Origin: Candidatus Hydrogenedentota bacterium
Lineage (GTDB): Bacteria; Hydrogenedentota; Hydrogenedentia; Hydrogenedentales; JAEUWI01
NCBI GenBank assembly: GCA_016791475.1
Contig: JAEUWI010000067.1
Coordinates: 1-36,824 of the forward strand
Direction: 5' to 3'
Length of the DNA stretch: 36,824 nt
The notes below the pieces were generated by a model. That model searched no databases. It was given only the letters and a program-made list of their open reading frames with translations, and was not told where the DNA came from. The position numbers were made by a program, and so were the translations under genes. Of this stretch, positions 8,982 to 18,152 are shown one piece after another; position 1 is the first letter of the stretch; every line of letters starts with the position of its first letter.

Positions 8982-10352
8982 ATGAGCAGTCACGATCAAT
9001 CAAAATCGCCAACGTCCGCCGTCGGCCAGCCCCGGCGCACTTTTCTGAAGTCTGCCGCCATCGGCGCGGGCCTGCTGATCCTCCCCAGCGGCACCCGCAC
9101 CGGCGCCGCCGCCCCGAGCAACAAGCTGAACATCGCCCTCATCGGTGCCGACGGCCGCGGCCGCGCCCACTACGAGGCCCTGCTCGAAGAGAACGTCGTC
9201 GCCATCTGCGATGTGGACGAAACCCATCTCGACTTCGCCGCCCAGACCTTTCCGGACGCCAAACGTTATGTAGACTGGCGGGAGTGCCTGAGCCATCCCG
9301 AGCTGGACGCCATTGTTTGCTGCACGACGGACCAGACCCACGCCTTCATCGCCAATTGGGCCCTGAAGCGTGATTTGCACGTGTACTGCGAAAAGCCCCT
9401 CGCGATCAGCGTGGAGGAAGCCCGGCTTGTCCGCGATACCTATCGCACGAAAAAAGGCAAGCTGGCCACGCAGGTCGGCATGCAGCGCCACGCCTATGAC
9501 AATTTCAACCGTGTCCGGGAAATGATTCTGGACGGCGCCATCGGTGAATTGAAGGAAGTGGACGTGTGGGGCAACCGCCAGATACCGAAGCCCGGTTATC
9601 TGCCCGCCGCCGGCGATCCGCCGAAGACCCTGCACTATGATCTCTGGATCGGGCCAACCCCCTTCCATCCCTACAACCCCGAGTATTTCTCCGGGAAGCC
9701 CGGAGCAAACTGCCTCCAGTGGAACATGTACTGGGACTTCGGCGCCGGTCAGGTGGGCGATATGGGCAGCCACATCATGGACCTCGCGTGGAATGCCATC
9801 GACGCCACCCTGCCCACCTCCGCGCTCGGCGTGGGGGAGGCCTTCAATCCCGACGTGACCCCCGTCCGCATGACCTCCACCTTTGAACACCCGGCCAACG
9901 ACTGGCGACCCGCCATCCAGGTCAAGTGGCATCAGGGCGGTGACATGCCCAAATCTCCCATCGAGTACGTGGATTTGAACAAGATCAACCATGGCGTCAT
10001 GTTCCGCGGGGAAAGCGGTTACCTCATCGCCGGCTTCGAAAACCGGATCCTGTATCCCTCGGGCGCCAAGGACGGCCTCACCTACTACAAACCCCGCAAG
10101 GAGGAGGATCTCCTCCCGCCCCTGGGCCACTTCCAGAAACAGTGGCTCAACGCCTGTCGCGGCGACCTCAAGACCTCCTGCGACTTCGAATACAGCGCCA
10201 ACATGATTGAGCAGTTGCTCCTGGGTCTCGTGGCCTACCGCCACGGCGAAAAGGTCGATTACGACGGCGCGACCGGGCGAATCACCAACAACGAAGCGGC
10301 CAACAGCCTGCTCAAGCGCACCTATCGCGACGGCTGGACGCTGGAAGGGTAA
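8982..10352 (+). CDS. Tat-exported Gfo/Idh/MocA family oxidoreductase
   Basis: Second oxidoreductase of this family in the window, 456 residues, larger than the minus-strand one. The Tat signal is [13 protein letters not shown] (18-30). The Rossmann motif reads [14 protein letters not shown] (51-64), the family motif is [17 protein letters not shown] (136-152), and the catalytic-region histidine is in [14 protein letters not shown] (259-272, His264). The C-terminal part is typical of planctomycete-type exported members. GGAGAG at 8967-8972 places the start at the ATG 8982; an in-frame GTG at 8958 lies upstream of that site and is rejected. It is third in the ThuA-cytochrome cassette. Glucose-fructose oxidoreductase shows that exported members can hold NADP tightly; whether this one passes electrons to the neighbouring cytochrome is untested. 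Confidence 0.92.
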   Translation: MSSHDQSKSPTSAVGQPRRTFLKSAAIGAGLLILPSGTRTGAAAPSNKLNIALIGADGRGRAHYEALLEENVVAICDVDETHLDFAAQTFPDAKRYVDWRECLSHPELDAIVCCTTDQTHAFIANWALKRDLHVYCEKPLAISVEEARLVRDTYRTKKGKLATQVGMQRHAYDNFNRVREMILDGAIGELKEVDVWGNRQIPKPGYLPAAGDPPKTLHYDLWIGPTPFHPYNPEYFSGKPGANCLQWNMYWDFGAGQVGDMGSHIMDLAWNAIDATLPTSALGVGEAFNPDVTPVRMTSTFEHPANDWRPAIQVKWHQGGDMPKSPIEYVDLNKINHGVMFRGESGYLIAGFENRILYPSGAKDGLTYYKPRKEEDLLPPLGHFQKQWLNACRGDLKTSCDFEYSANMIEQLLLGLVAYRHGEKVDYDGATGRITNNEAANSLLKRTYRDGWTLEG

Positions 10353-10387
10353 GGCGGTCCCGCCAAGCGGGTCTCGCGGCGGTGAAG

Positions 10388-10512
10388 GTCGAAGGACCTA
10401 AGGGACCGAAGGGACTTAAAGGACCAGAGGGACTGAATCACAACGATTCAGTCCCTCGGCCTTTCGGTATCTCCGCTTTTCTCTCGTCCCTTATGTCCTT
10501 TATGTCCTCAGT
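10388..10512. repeat. GGGAC-type intergenic repeat with perfect 12-bp hairpin
   Basis: Between the oxidoreductase and HAD genes the sequence alternates GGGAC/GGACC blocks on the left with GTCCC/GTCC blocks on the right. At the centre is a perfect stem, gagggactgaat (10427-10438) with attcagtccctc (10446-10457), and a 7-nt loop. No T-run follows at once, so it is not a classical intrinsic terminator, though it may act as one. Similar blocks occur near 22514-22566 and 25254-25326. Confidence 0.65.
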
Positions 10513-10590
10513 CCTTCAGACCCGTCAAAGCGCTTCCAGTGCGCATAGTCTTGGGCACAATCAGGTACAGTACCCAAAAGGAACCCCAAC

Positions 10591-11424
10591 GTGACCCCAG
10601 AGACCTTCCCGTACCGCCTTGCCGCCATTGATATCGACGACACCCTCGTAGGGCGCGACAAGCAGATTAGTTCGGAAAACAAAGCCGCAGTTCATACCCT
10701 CCAATCCCTTGGCTGTCGCATTATTCTGGCCACAGGCCGCCGCCATGCCAACGCCCTGTCCAACGCACACCTCCTCGGCCTTGACGATTTCGTTGTTTCC
10801 ACCCAGGGCGCTCGAACCGAGCACACGCGCACGGGCGAAGTCATACACACCGCCACGCTGGAACCAGCCGACGCGCGCTCCCTCATCATCGAGGGCCGCG
10901 AGCGGGGCTTTACCACCCTGCTCTGGCTCAAAGACGAGATTGTCGCCGAAGGCGCGGATCGCTGGATCCAGCACTATTACGACGAAACCCACGACGATCC
11001 CGTTACGCTGGCGGATCCGCTGGACTACCTCGACCAGCCCTTGGAAAAAGTCGTGTGGCTCCAGGAAACGCTTGAAGTGCATGGCGCGCAGGTGGAAATG
11101 GCAACGCGCGCGGCGGGCCGATTCAATGCGCTCATGACGACTAACCACTCCCTGGAGTTTACCGCGCCACGCGCCAACAAAGACGATGGTGTGGCGGCGG
11201 TTGCCCGCTATTACAACATCCCACGGGACGCCGTGCTCGCCTTTGGCGATGGCCACAACGACGTGTCCATGCTTGCCTGGGCCGGACTCGGCATTGCCAT
11301 GCCTCACGGTCGCAATGCCGCCCAGGTCGCCGCCGATCTCGTCGCGCCCGACGGCGATCACCGAAGCGCTCTCGCCCGAGGCATCGGTGAAGTGATCAAG
11401 CGCAGTGGGCTCGCGGTGGCATAG
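10591..11424 (+). CDS. Cof-type HAD-superfamily hydrolase (subfamily IIB)
   Basis: Cytoplasmic phosphatase, probably for sugar phosphates or similar small phosphorylated metabolites. The 277-residue protein shows motif I AAIDIDDTLVG (nucleophile Asp14, acid/base Asp16), motif II ILATGRRHAN (about 45-54), motif III lysine in PRANKDDGVAAV (Lys197) and motif IV FGDGHNDVSMLAWAG (218-232, Asp220 and Asp224). The long segment between motifs II and III is the C2 cap of the Cof class. The start is GTG at 10591, with AAAAGGA at about 10576-10582. It is convergent with the SDR gene. The exact substrate cannot be read from sequence. Confidence 0.9.
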   Translation: MTPETFPYRLAAIDIDDTLVGRDKQISSENKAAVHTLQSLGCRIILATGRRHANALSNAHLLGLDDFVVSTQGARTEHTRTGEVIHTATLEPADARSLIIEGRERGFTTLLWLKDEIVAEGADRWIQHYYDETHDDPVTLADPLDYLDQPLEKVVWLQETLEVHGAQVEMATRAAGRFNALMTTNHSLEFTAPRANKDDGVAAVARYYNIPRDAVLAFGDGHNDVSMLAWAGLGIAMPHGRNAAQVAADLVAPDGDHRSALARGIGEVIKRSGLAVA

Positions 11425-11480
11425 GAGGAACAGGTCCCCACGTGGATGCGCCAAGGTGACCACGATTGCTCCTCGATGTC

Positions 11481-12272
11481 CTAATACAGCCCGTGCCCCG
11501 CGCCACCGTCCAGCGGGATGGCCACGCCCGTAAGAAACGAAGCGCGCTCGGAGGCAAGAAAGGCCACCAGCGCGCCGTACTCTTCGGGCCTGCCCACACG
11601 CCCCACCGGGATCGACGTACCAACGGCGCGCAGCTCCGCCTCCGGCGTCCGTCCCGAAGCCGCCGCGCGCGCCTGGCACAGGGCGTGTAAGCGGTCCGTT
11701 TCGAAAGCGCCCGTGCACACACTGTTCACCAGCACGCCCTCGCTTGCAACCTCGCCCGAAAGCGTCTTCAGATACCCGGTGAGCCCCGGCCGCATGATGT
11801 TTGAAAGCACCAGATTGGGAATCGGCTCCCGGACCGACTGGGACGTCACCGCCACAATACGACCCCACCTGCGCTCGCGCATCCAGGGCAGCACCGTGGT
11901 AATGGCGCGTACGGCCGATTTCAGCGTCAGCGCGTAGGCCTGATCCAGCAGTTCCATGGTCACGTCCGCCGCGCGCCCGGCCGGGGGGCCGCCCGCATTG
12001 GTCACCAGAATATCCACCGCACCGAAGTGCTTCCGAACCCCATGCAGGTGGGCCGCCACCGCATCACCGTCGGAGACGTCCAGAGCCTCCCCCATGATAT
12101 GGTCGCCAAAGCGCTCCCCCAGTTCGTCCAGCGTGCTCCGGAGCCTGCCCGGGTCGCGACCCGAAAGGGCCACCCGCGCGCCCTCCTCCGCCAGCGCCGT
12201 GGCCACCGCGCGGCCCAGTCCGGCGGAAGAGGCCAGCACCACGGCACAGCGTCCCTCAATCCCAAGATCCAT
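11481..12272 (-). CDS. SDR-fold protein with degenerate catalytic tetrad (BKR-like)
   Basis: Short-chain dehydrogenase/reductase fold, 263 residues. The nucleotide loop reads VVLASSAGLGRAVA (11-24), without the usual first glycine of GxxxGxG; NAGG is present at 92-95 and Ser144 lies in VTSQSV. Where YxxxK should stand the sequence is LVLSNIMRPGLTGYLK, giving Ser157 and Arg161 in place of Tyr and Lys. The C-terminal half (PVGRVGRPEEYG, FLTGVAIPLDGG) is normal for the fold. Known BKR-like SDRs also lack the motif, so this is a subfamily trait rather than decay. GGAGG at 12281-12285 is 8 nt from the ATG. It is divergent from the GH106-like gene. Reaction unknown. Confidence 0.88.
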   Translation of the reverse strand: MDLGIEGRCAVVLASSAGLGRAVATALAEEGARVALSGRDPGRLRSTLDELGERFGDHIMGEALDVSDGDAVAAHLHGVRKHFGAVDILVTNAGGPPAGRAADVTMELLDQAYALTLKSAVRAITTVLPWMRERRWGRIVAVTSQSVREPIPNLVLSNIMRPGLTGYLKTLSGEVASEGVLVNSVCTGAFETDRLHALCQARAAASGRTPEAELRAVGTSIPVGRVGRPEEYGALVAFLASERASFLTGVAIPLDGGAGHGLY

Positions 12273-12425
12273 GCTCCATTCCTCCCGGCCTGGACGTGTT
12301 GTCCGCCATTCCGTCGAAAAGACTCAATGCAGGGGATATGCTACCATTCATGGTCCGGCGCGGGATACTTCGCGGTTCCCGCCCCTTCACGGGAAGGGAG
12401 GCACGGCCAGACTGGGAGAGATTCG

Positions 12426-15400
12426 ATGAACCTGCGTATCCACACTGCATTAATTCGAAACGCATGCCTCGCCGTCGCTCTGGTGGCCCTGGCCGACCCG
12501 GCACCCGGCGCCCCACTGGACCGCGAGGCCTTCGCCAATCCCCCCACGGACTGCCGTCCCCAGACGCGCTGGTGGTGGCATGGAAATGCCCTCACCAAAG
12601 ACGATATCTCTCGCCAGCTCCGCGAAATGAAGGCCCAGGGCCTCGGCGGCGCCGAACAGATTACCATGGACGAGGTCTATGAAAAGGGCAACATGCTCTA
12701 CCTCTCGCCTGAGTATTTTGAGCTTGTCAAACATGCCGTGGCCGAGGCCAAATCCCTCGGCATGACCCTCTCCCTCAACTTCGGCGGTCCCGGCTGGATC
12801 TGGGGGGGCGACTGGGTGCCGGAATCGATGCGGACGCGATGTCTCCTGGCCAGCATGGTGAATGTTTCAGGCCCGGCCCGCTTCGACGCTCCGCTGTCGC
12901 TGGAGGCGGCGGTTAACCCTCGAGATCTTCCCCGTTCCTTCCCCGAGATTCTCCCCGAAGATAAGCTCGTAGCCGTGGTCGCGGGCCGCGTGGCCCACGG
13001 CGTGTTGGATCCCGACACGTTCCAGATCCTGACCGACCGCGTACAGGATCGCCAGCTCACGTGGGAAGTCCCCGAAGGCGACTGGCGCATCATGGCTTTC
13101 TGGTCCACCATTCCCGAGGGCAGCAACGCCGTGAACCATCTCGACACGGAGGCCATGAAATTCTACGTCGAAACCCTCGGCCAGCACTTCGTCGACGCTC
13201 TGGGGCGCGAACTGGGCGCCACGGTGGAATCCCTCTTCGGCGACAGCTTCGAGGTCCCCATCCACCGTAATGGCATCTACTGGGCCGATTCTCTGCCCGA
13301 GCAGTTCAAGGCGCGCAAAGGTCAGGATCTGATCCCGCTCCTGCCCGCCTTGTGGTGGGATGCGGGGGAGAGGACCGGCGGTGCGCGCTACGCGGTGAAC
13401 GAAATGCTCCACCACCAGGGCATGGTCGCCTTCTTCAACACTTTCAACGCCTGGTGCCAGGCCCACGGCGTCAAGAGTCGCATCCAGCCCTACGGCTTCG
13501 TCACCGACAACCTCGAGGGCGCGGGGCATTCTGACATACCGGAGATGGAGATCACGGCGGGGGAGAAGGACGCCGTACCCTGGTTCGACACGCGCATCGG
13601 ACCCCGCGAATACGTCGCCTCGGGCGCCCACATCTACGGGCGCAACATCGTCTCCGTCGAGGCCTACACCTATCTCCACTGGGAACCCTACCGCGCCACG
13701 CTGGAAGAGCTGAAAATCACCAGCGACACCTTTCTCCGCGCGGGCGCGAACCGCTTCAATAACCACGGCTTCATCGCGTCGCCCGAACGCGATATCGCGC
13801 CCACGCGCGGTTTCTACGCGGCCATTCACATCAGCCCGGACAACGTGTGGTGGCCGTACTATCACCACCTCAGCGACTACATCGCGCGAAGCTGTTATCT
13901 CCTGCGACAGGGGCGGCCTGTGGCCGATATCGCGATCTATGCCCCCACGGCGAGCCAGTGGACGAAAGACGCCCTCAACGCACGAAGCTGGACCCGCAGC
14001 TTCGACTGGGGTGAGCTGGGTCGGCTCCTCGTGAGCAATGGCTATCAATTCGACCTGGTGAACGACGAAGTGCTGCAGCGCAGGGCCGAGTTCGTTGGAC
14101 CCGCCCTGCGCATCCAGAACAACGACTACCGCGTGATCATCCTCCCGAATATTGAAGCGATGCCGCTGGCGAGTCTGCGGCGCGTGGAAGCCTATGCGGA
14201 GCAGGGGGGCACGGTGATCGCCCTGGAACGTGCGCCGGAGGCGGCCTGCGACACTTTAAACGCGCCCGAAGAAAGTGTCGCGCTTCGCGCGGCGGTCTCA
14301 ACGCTCTTCAGAAAATCCACGGGCCGAGACAATCTCGGACTGGAAGGGCCCTCAAGTAGGATGGCCTACGGCGCGGGCACGACCTACTGGCTCGAAAAAG
14401 TCATGGACCGGAGCAACATCCTCGACAGGCGCAGCGGTTCGCTGGATCCCTTTCTCCGCGCCCTAAACCGTCATGTGGCCCCCGACATGGCCATCGACTT
14501 TGTCCGCGAGGACCTGCGCGAAAACAACGGTCTGACCTTCACCCACCGCCGCATGGAGGGACGCGACCTCTACTTTGTCACAAACATCCAGGACCGTCCC
14601 ATCGATATGCCCGTCGGCTTCCGCGTGACCGGTGCCGCGCCTTCGCTCTGGGATCCGATCTCGGGCAATGTCACACCGCTGCACCTGTGGGAAGAGCGCG
14701 ACGGCGCCACCTGGCTGCCCCTGCGACTCGCTCCGTACGCGTCTACATTCGTCGTCTTTGAGGCGGGCGCGTCTCTGCCGCACGCCACCAGCACCACCCT
14801 CGATTCGGTTATTGATATCGACACCGAGTCGGCGGTCGGATGGACCAGCCGCGCGGGAGAGCACCGCGCGCGCCTTGCCAGTGGAGAAATGCTCCGGGCC
14901 AACGTGACGGGCGTACCCGCGCCCCTCGCGATCTCCGGCCCGTGGGAACTGGTTCTTTCGAGCGATTCGTTCACACCGTGGCGGACGGATCTGGAGGAAC
15001 TCGAGTCGTGGACCGAGATTCCCGAAGCCCGGCATTTCAGCGGCACGGGGCGCCATGTGACGGCCTTTACGCTGCCCGAAGGTTACGAAAGCGACGATAT
15101 CCGTCTCGAACTTGATCTTGGCGATGTGGGCAACGTCGCCGAGGTGGTAGTCAACGGAAAATCCGCGGGTGCCGTCTGGATGCGGGGCCAGTGCCTGGAC
15201 ATTACCTCGCTCGCGGTGGAAGGCACCAATCAACTCACTGTTCGCGTGACCAACACGCTCATCAACCGCGTTTCCGGATTGAAAGAATTTCCCCCCGTGC
15301 CCGAAGAGCTCCGCGAGCGCCTGGGGCGCGGTGTGCAGGACGATAACTCACCCGCCCATGCCCTCCTCGGCTACACCCCCCTGCCGCGCTCAGGCCTCCT

Positions 15401-15449
15401 GGGTCCGGTAGAAATTCGGGCATACAAGCGGGTGACGCTGCGGCGCTGA
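12426..15449 (+). CDS. Secreted GH106-like glycoside hydrolase (alpha-L-rhamnosidase family)
   Basis: Large exported enzyme, 1007 residues, probably removing terminal alpha-L-rhamnose from plant or algal polysaccharide; the substrate is a family-level inference. The signal peptide spans about 1-29. GH106 hallmarks follow in order: TRWWWHGNALTKDDI (47-61), MKAQGLGGAEQITMDEV (68-84), LNFGGPGWIWGGDW (117-130), SLFGDSFEVP (269-278), SRIQPYG (351-357), DIPEMEIT (370-377) and GRNIVSVEAYTYLHW (405-419). The acidic residues in the last three blocks are catalytic-site candidates. A C-terminal jelly-roll (LGDVGNVAEVVVNGKSAGAVW and following) resembles GH2-type sugar-binding domains. GGGAGAG at 12414-12420, 5 nt before the ATG, fixes the start; upstream codons in the same frame overlap the divergent SDR and are rejected. 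Confidence 0.85.
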   Translation: MNLRIHTALIRNACLAVALVALADPAPGAPLDREAFANPPTDCRPQTRWWWHGNALTKDDISRQLREMKAQGLGGAEQITMDEVYEKGNMLYLSPEYFELVKHAVAEAKSLGMTLSLNFGGPGWIWGGDWVPESMRTRCLLASMVNVSGPARFDAPLSLEAAVNPRDLPRSFPEILPEDKLVAVVAGRVAHGVLDPDTFQILTDRVQDRQLTWEVPEGDWRIMAFWSTIPEGSNAVNHLDTEAMKFYVETLGQHFVDALGRELGATVESLFGDSFEVPIHRNGIYWADSLPEQFKARKGQDLIPLLPALWWDAGERTGGARYAVNEMLHHQGMVAFFNTFNAWCQAHGVKSRIQPYGFVTDNLEGAGHSDIPEMEITAGEKDAVPWFDTRIGPREYVASGAHIYGRNIVSVEAYTYLHWEPYRATLEELKITSDTFLRAGANRFNNHGFIASPERDIAPTRGFYAAIHISPDNVWWPYYHHLSDYIARSCYLLRQGRPVADIAIYAPTASQWTKDALNARSWTRSFDWGELGRLLVSNGYQFDLVNDEVLQRRAEFVGPALRIQNNDYRVIILPNIEAMPLASLRRVEAYAEQGGTVIALERAPEAACDTLNAPEESVALRAAVSTLFRKSTGRDNLGLEGPSSRMAYGAGTTYWLEKVMDRSNILDRRSGSLDPFLRALNRHVAPDMAIDFVREDLRENNGLTFTHRRMEGRDLYFVTNIQDRPIDMPVGFRVTGAAPSLWDPISGNVTPLHLWEERDGATWLPLRLAPYASTFVVFEAGASLPHATSTTLDSVIDIDTESAVGWTSRAGEHRARLASGEMLRANVTGVPAPLAISGPWELVLSSDSFTPWRTDLEELESWTEIPEARHFSGTGRHVTAFTLPEGYESDDIRLELDLGDVGNVAEVVVNGKSAGAVWMRGQCLDITSLAVEGTNQLTVRVTNTLINRVSGLKEFPPVPEELRERLGRGVQDDNSPAHALLGYTPLPRSGLLGPVEIRAYKRVTLRR

Positions 15450-15559
15450 GACGCACGGCACCTGCTTCAACGACACTGCAGGGTTCGCCCCGACGAGCCA
15501 AAGGTCAATACACGACAAGTCGATCAATCCACGCCATTTCAGAAATCACTTTCGGCGGT

Positions 15560-15565
15560 TATACT
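15560..15565 (+). promoter_or_regulatory. Possible -10 box before the 15612 gene
   Basis: TATACT matches the sigma-70 -10 consensus at 5 of 6 positions and lies 46 nt before the start codon. A partial -35 (TTCAGA, 15538-15543) is 16 nt upstream. Weak prediction. Confidence 0.25.
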
Positions 15566-15611
15566 CACCAAGTCAGTTTTTGTGTCCAACCGAGAAAAGA
15601 GAGTTCCGATC

Positions 15612-17246
15612 ATGTTCGTCCCGCTCATATTCCGCGCCACATTGGCTATCGCCCTTGCATCGCTCTGCGCGTCCTCGGTCCACGCCGAAGACCGGCTCAT
15701 GAAGCTCCAACCGACGCCATGGAGCATCGACGGACAGCCCATTCTCGGCACCTACGGCGCGGAGCGGGTGGAGGACCTCGAAAAAGTGCACGCCGTGGGT
15801 ATGAATGTGATCCTCGCTGGCAAGACCGAGCTCGACATCACCTCGCCGGCTGGAAAGTACTGCTTCGAAAAGGGCATCAAGGTGCTGCCTCACCTCACTT
15901 CCCATATCTACCACGGCGTGCGCCTGCGCGAACCCGTCGACGCCGACCAGAAGGACATTCCCCTTCACTTCAGCGGCGGCCTTCCGAAATGGGAATCGCG
16001 GGTCATCGAGCTTGATGGCGAACTCATCCGCTACGAATCCATGAACGAGTCCGGACTCGTTGGTTGCGAGCGTGGCTTCAACGGCACCACGCCCGCAGAG
16101 CACCGCGAGGGCACCATCCTCTTCTGGCCCGAAGAATGCCGCGCGGAAGTCCAGGCCATCAAAGACTCGCCCAACCTCTTCGGCTACTACGTACTCGACG
16201 ACAGCCCGGGCGACGCGCGCTCCGCCCTCCAGGCCATGTACAAAGTGCTGAAGGAGGTTGATCCCGTCCGGCCCGTCTGCGCGGGCTTCGGCGACGCCGG
16301 TTCCATCACCAATTTCGCGCCCGGCGTCTGCGATATCCTCTTCATCTACTGGTATCCCGTCAGCACCAACCGCTACCACCGCGAGCGCACGGCCCAGGAA
16401 GTCCAGCACATGCTCTCCGCCGCCCGCAGCCGGGTGCCTGGCGTGCCCTTCGTCGGGATCTACCATGCCTTCGACGGACGCCCCGCAAAGACGGGCCAGG
16501 GTCTGCCCACGCCCGAGCAGCTTCGCGAGCAGCTCGAAGACTTCGTCCGTGAAGGCGCCAGTGGCCTCGTCTCCTTCATCTGCCACAACGAAGTCGTTCC
16601 CGGCTGGGCCGACATCCCCTCGCTGGAGCCGCCGGTTACTCAGGCCATGAAAGAAATCCGCGAGACCGGCGGGCTCATGGTGCGCCCCGAAACCGAGAAT
16701 ATGGCCGCCCTTCGCCTACAGCCCCAGGGACACTGGGAAAAACCCAATCCCCTGCCCGGCTTTGTCCCCGCATGGCACGTCGCCGCACCCTTCGACGCCA
16801 CCGGAACGCTCCTCGACACCCCCGTGTCCCCGGAAAAGGGTATCGATCCCAACGCAGTCTTCGATGTGCGCAACGGCAAAGCGAAATGGCGCGTGCACCC
16901 CACCACGGCGGGCACCCTCGGTTACTCAAACATCTACGGTGTCGAAAAGGAGGCCATCGCCTACGCCTGGTGCGACGTCACCAGCCCCACAGAGCAGCAA
17001 GTCCAGCTTCGCTTCTGCAGCGACGACGACGCCTGGGTCCGCGTCAACGGCAACGAAGTCGCCCGCTACACCGGCGTCAATGGGCTCGATTTCGACAAGG
17101 AGATCATCCCCATCACGTTGAAGAAAGGCGCGAACCGCATCGAAGTGAAAAACTGCAACCGCGCCGGCATGTGGGGCATATTTGCGCGGATTACCGACGT
17201 GGAGGGAAAAGCGCTGGAGGGGCTGGAGTTTTCGCCGGAGCGGTGA
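15612..17246 (+). CDS. Secreted putative carbohydrate-active protein (TIM-barrel-like plus C-terminal PA14-like domain)
   Basis: The 544-residue protein has a signal peptide (about 1-24). The central region of about 350 residues reads like a TIM-barrel glycosidase: GMNVILAGKTE, KGIKVLPHLTSH, NLFGYYVLDDSPGD, VCDILFIYWYPVS, VPFVGIYHAFDG and GASGLVSFICHNE resemble successive barrel strands. The C-terminal 130 residues contain VQLRFCSDDDAWVRVNGNEV and LKKGANRIEVKNCN, the pattern of a PA14-like sugar-binding domain. I do not recognise the exact family and assign no catalytic residues. A purine-rich AAAAGAGAG (15595-15603), 8 nt upstream, supports the ATG at 15612 over the GTG at 15582. It follows the GH106-like gene after 162 bp, so a shared polysaccharide substrate is plausible. 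Confidence 0.7.
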   Translation: MFVPLIFRATLAIALASLCASSVHAEDRLMKLQPTPWSIDGQPILGTYGAERVEDLEKVHAVGMNVILAGKTELDITSPAGKYCFEKGIKVLPHLTSHIYHGVRLREPVDADQKDIPLHFSGGLPKWESRVIELDGELIRYESMNESGLVGCERGFNGTTPAEHREGTILFWPEECRAEVQAIKDSPNLFGYYVLDDSPGDARSALQAMYKVLKEVDPVRPVCAGFGDAGSITNFAPGVCDILFIYWYPVSTNRYHRERTAQEVQHMLSAARSRVPGVPFVGIYHAFDGRPAKTGQGLPTPEQLREQLEDFVREGASGLVSFICHNEVVPGWADIPSLEPPVTQAMKEIRETGGLMVRPETENMAALRLQPQGHWEKPNPLPGFVPAWHVAAPFDATGTLLDTPVSPEKGIDPNAVFDVRNGKAKWRVHPTTAGTLGYSNIYGVEKEAIAYAWCDVTSPTEQQVQLRFCSDDDAWVRVNGNEVARYTGVNGLDFDKEIIPITLKKGANRIEVKNCNRAGMWGIFARITDVEGKALEGLEFSPER

Positions 17247-17330
17247 AGTGATGGGCGGTGCATGGCTCACCCTTTTTTGCGGGCTTTCGTGTACACTAAG
17301 GGAAAGGCCCACGGCGGAGACCAGAGTGCG

Positions 17331-17555
17331 ATGAAATCGATTACGGTGCAGTTAGACGAACGTCTCATTGAGGCGGCGGAGGCGCGCGCGCGAAGCGAGC
17401 AAACGACACTGGATAGGCAGATCGAAATCTGGCTGGCGGACTATGCCGGGGAATCCCATCGCGCCCAGCAGGCGATGGCCGTCGTGGCTGCACTCCAGAG
17501 TAAATTGCGCACGGGTGGACGCAAGTTTACCCGGGATGAGATGAATGAGCGTTGA
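17331..17555 (+). CDS. Ribbon-helix-helix antitoxin (VapB-like)
   Basis: The 74-residue protein begins MKSITVQLDERLIEAAEARA, a short beta strand followed by a helix typical of ribbon-helix-helix DNA-binding proteins. The mid-part EQTTLDRQIEIWLADYA is the second helix; the basic C-terminus (LRTGGRKFTRDEMNER) would clasp the toxin. The start at 17331 is preferred over an in-frame ATG at 17262 because homologous folds begin at this strand; GGAG lies about 11 nt upstream. It overlaps the PIN-domain gene by 11 nt, the usual toxin-antitoxin arrangement. It would neutralise the toxin and repress the operon. Confidence 0.78.
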   Translation: MKSITVQLDERLIEAAEARARSEQTTLDRQIEIWLADYAGESHRAQQAMAVVAALQSKLRTGGRKFTRDEMNER

Positions 17556-18045
17556 CTTCTTTGATGCCAACATCTTCATCTACCTATTTGATGAAACAGA
17601 CGCAGGAAAACGCCGGATCTCGGAGAATATCCTCGCGGAGGCGCTCATTCACGACACTGGGGCCATAAGTTTTCAGGTGGTCCAGGAAACCTTGAATGTC
17701 ATTACGACCAGGCTGAAAGTCCCGGCCTCTACTGGAGACGCACTCCAATTCCTCGAAAAGGTCCTGACACCGCTTTGGAGGATAATGCCCAGTCGGGTGT
17801 TGTACTCCAGTGCTATCGCGATCCAGTCTCGCTATCGCTACAGCTTCTACGACGCACTCATCATTGCCGCGGCCCTTGAAGCAGGCTGCGCGCGGCTCCT
17901 GACCGAGGACATGCAGCACGGGCAGAAGATTGAGGGGCTGGTCATCGTTAATCCGTTTCTGGAGGCCGTTTTATCGGGTGATTTTGCCAGCATCGTGGCC
18001 CGGAATAATTCCGGGGTGATAAGCGACGTCAATGTGGTGAGATAA
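17545..18045 (+). CDS. vapC: PIN-domain ribonuclease toxin (VapC-like)
   Basis: Metal-dependent RNase of the PIN family. Acidic residues are visible: Asp7 (VDFFDANIFIYLFDET), Glu48 (QVVQETLNVI), Asp103 (SFYDALIIAAALEAGC) and Glu121/Asp122 (LLTEDMQHG). At 166 residues it is longer than typical VapC (about 130-140); the excess is a tail after VIVNPF. The ATG lies inside the end of the antitoxin gene, so translation is probably coupled. All the acidic positions are intact, so the toxin should be active. The RNA target is unknown. Confidence 0.85.
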   Translation: MSVDFFDANIFIYLFDETDAGKRRISENILAEALIHDTGAISFQVVQETLNVITTRLKVPASTGDALQFLEKVLTPLWRIMPSRVLYSSAIAIQSRYRYSFYDALIIAAALEAGCARLLTEDMQHGQKIEGLVIVNPFLEAVLSGDFASIVARNNSGVISDVNVVR

Positions 18046-18116
18046 CTAAGTGAGAGAGGGGGGCTCGATATGCATTCACCAGAGCTTCGCCCAAATCCAT
18101 AAATCCTCGAATCGTG

Positions 18117-18145
18117 TTGCATTTTTCCCCAAAACTCGCTTAGAG
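18117..18145 (+). promoter_or_regulatory. Weak candidate promoter of the PSCyt/DUF1553 gene
   Basis: TTGCAT (18117-18122) and TTAGAG (18140-18145) are 17 nt apart and end 7 nt before the start codon. The -10 is poor and such a short leader would be unusual. Low confidence. Confidence 0.15.
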
Positions 18146-18152
18146 TGATTCC

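Noticed and set aside
12027-12425. Upstream extension of the GH106-like gene
   Set aside because: It would overlap the divergent SDR gene. The ATG at 12426 has a strong ribosome-binding site and begins a signal peptide.
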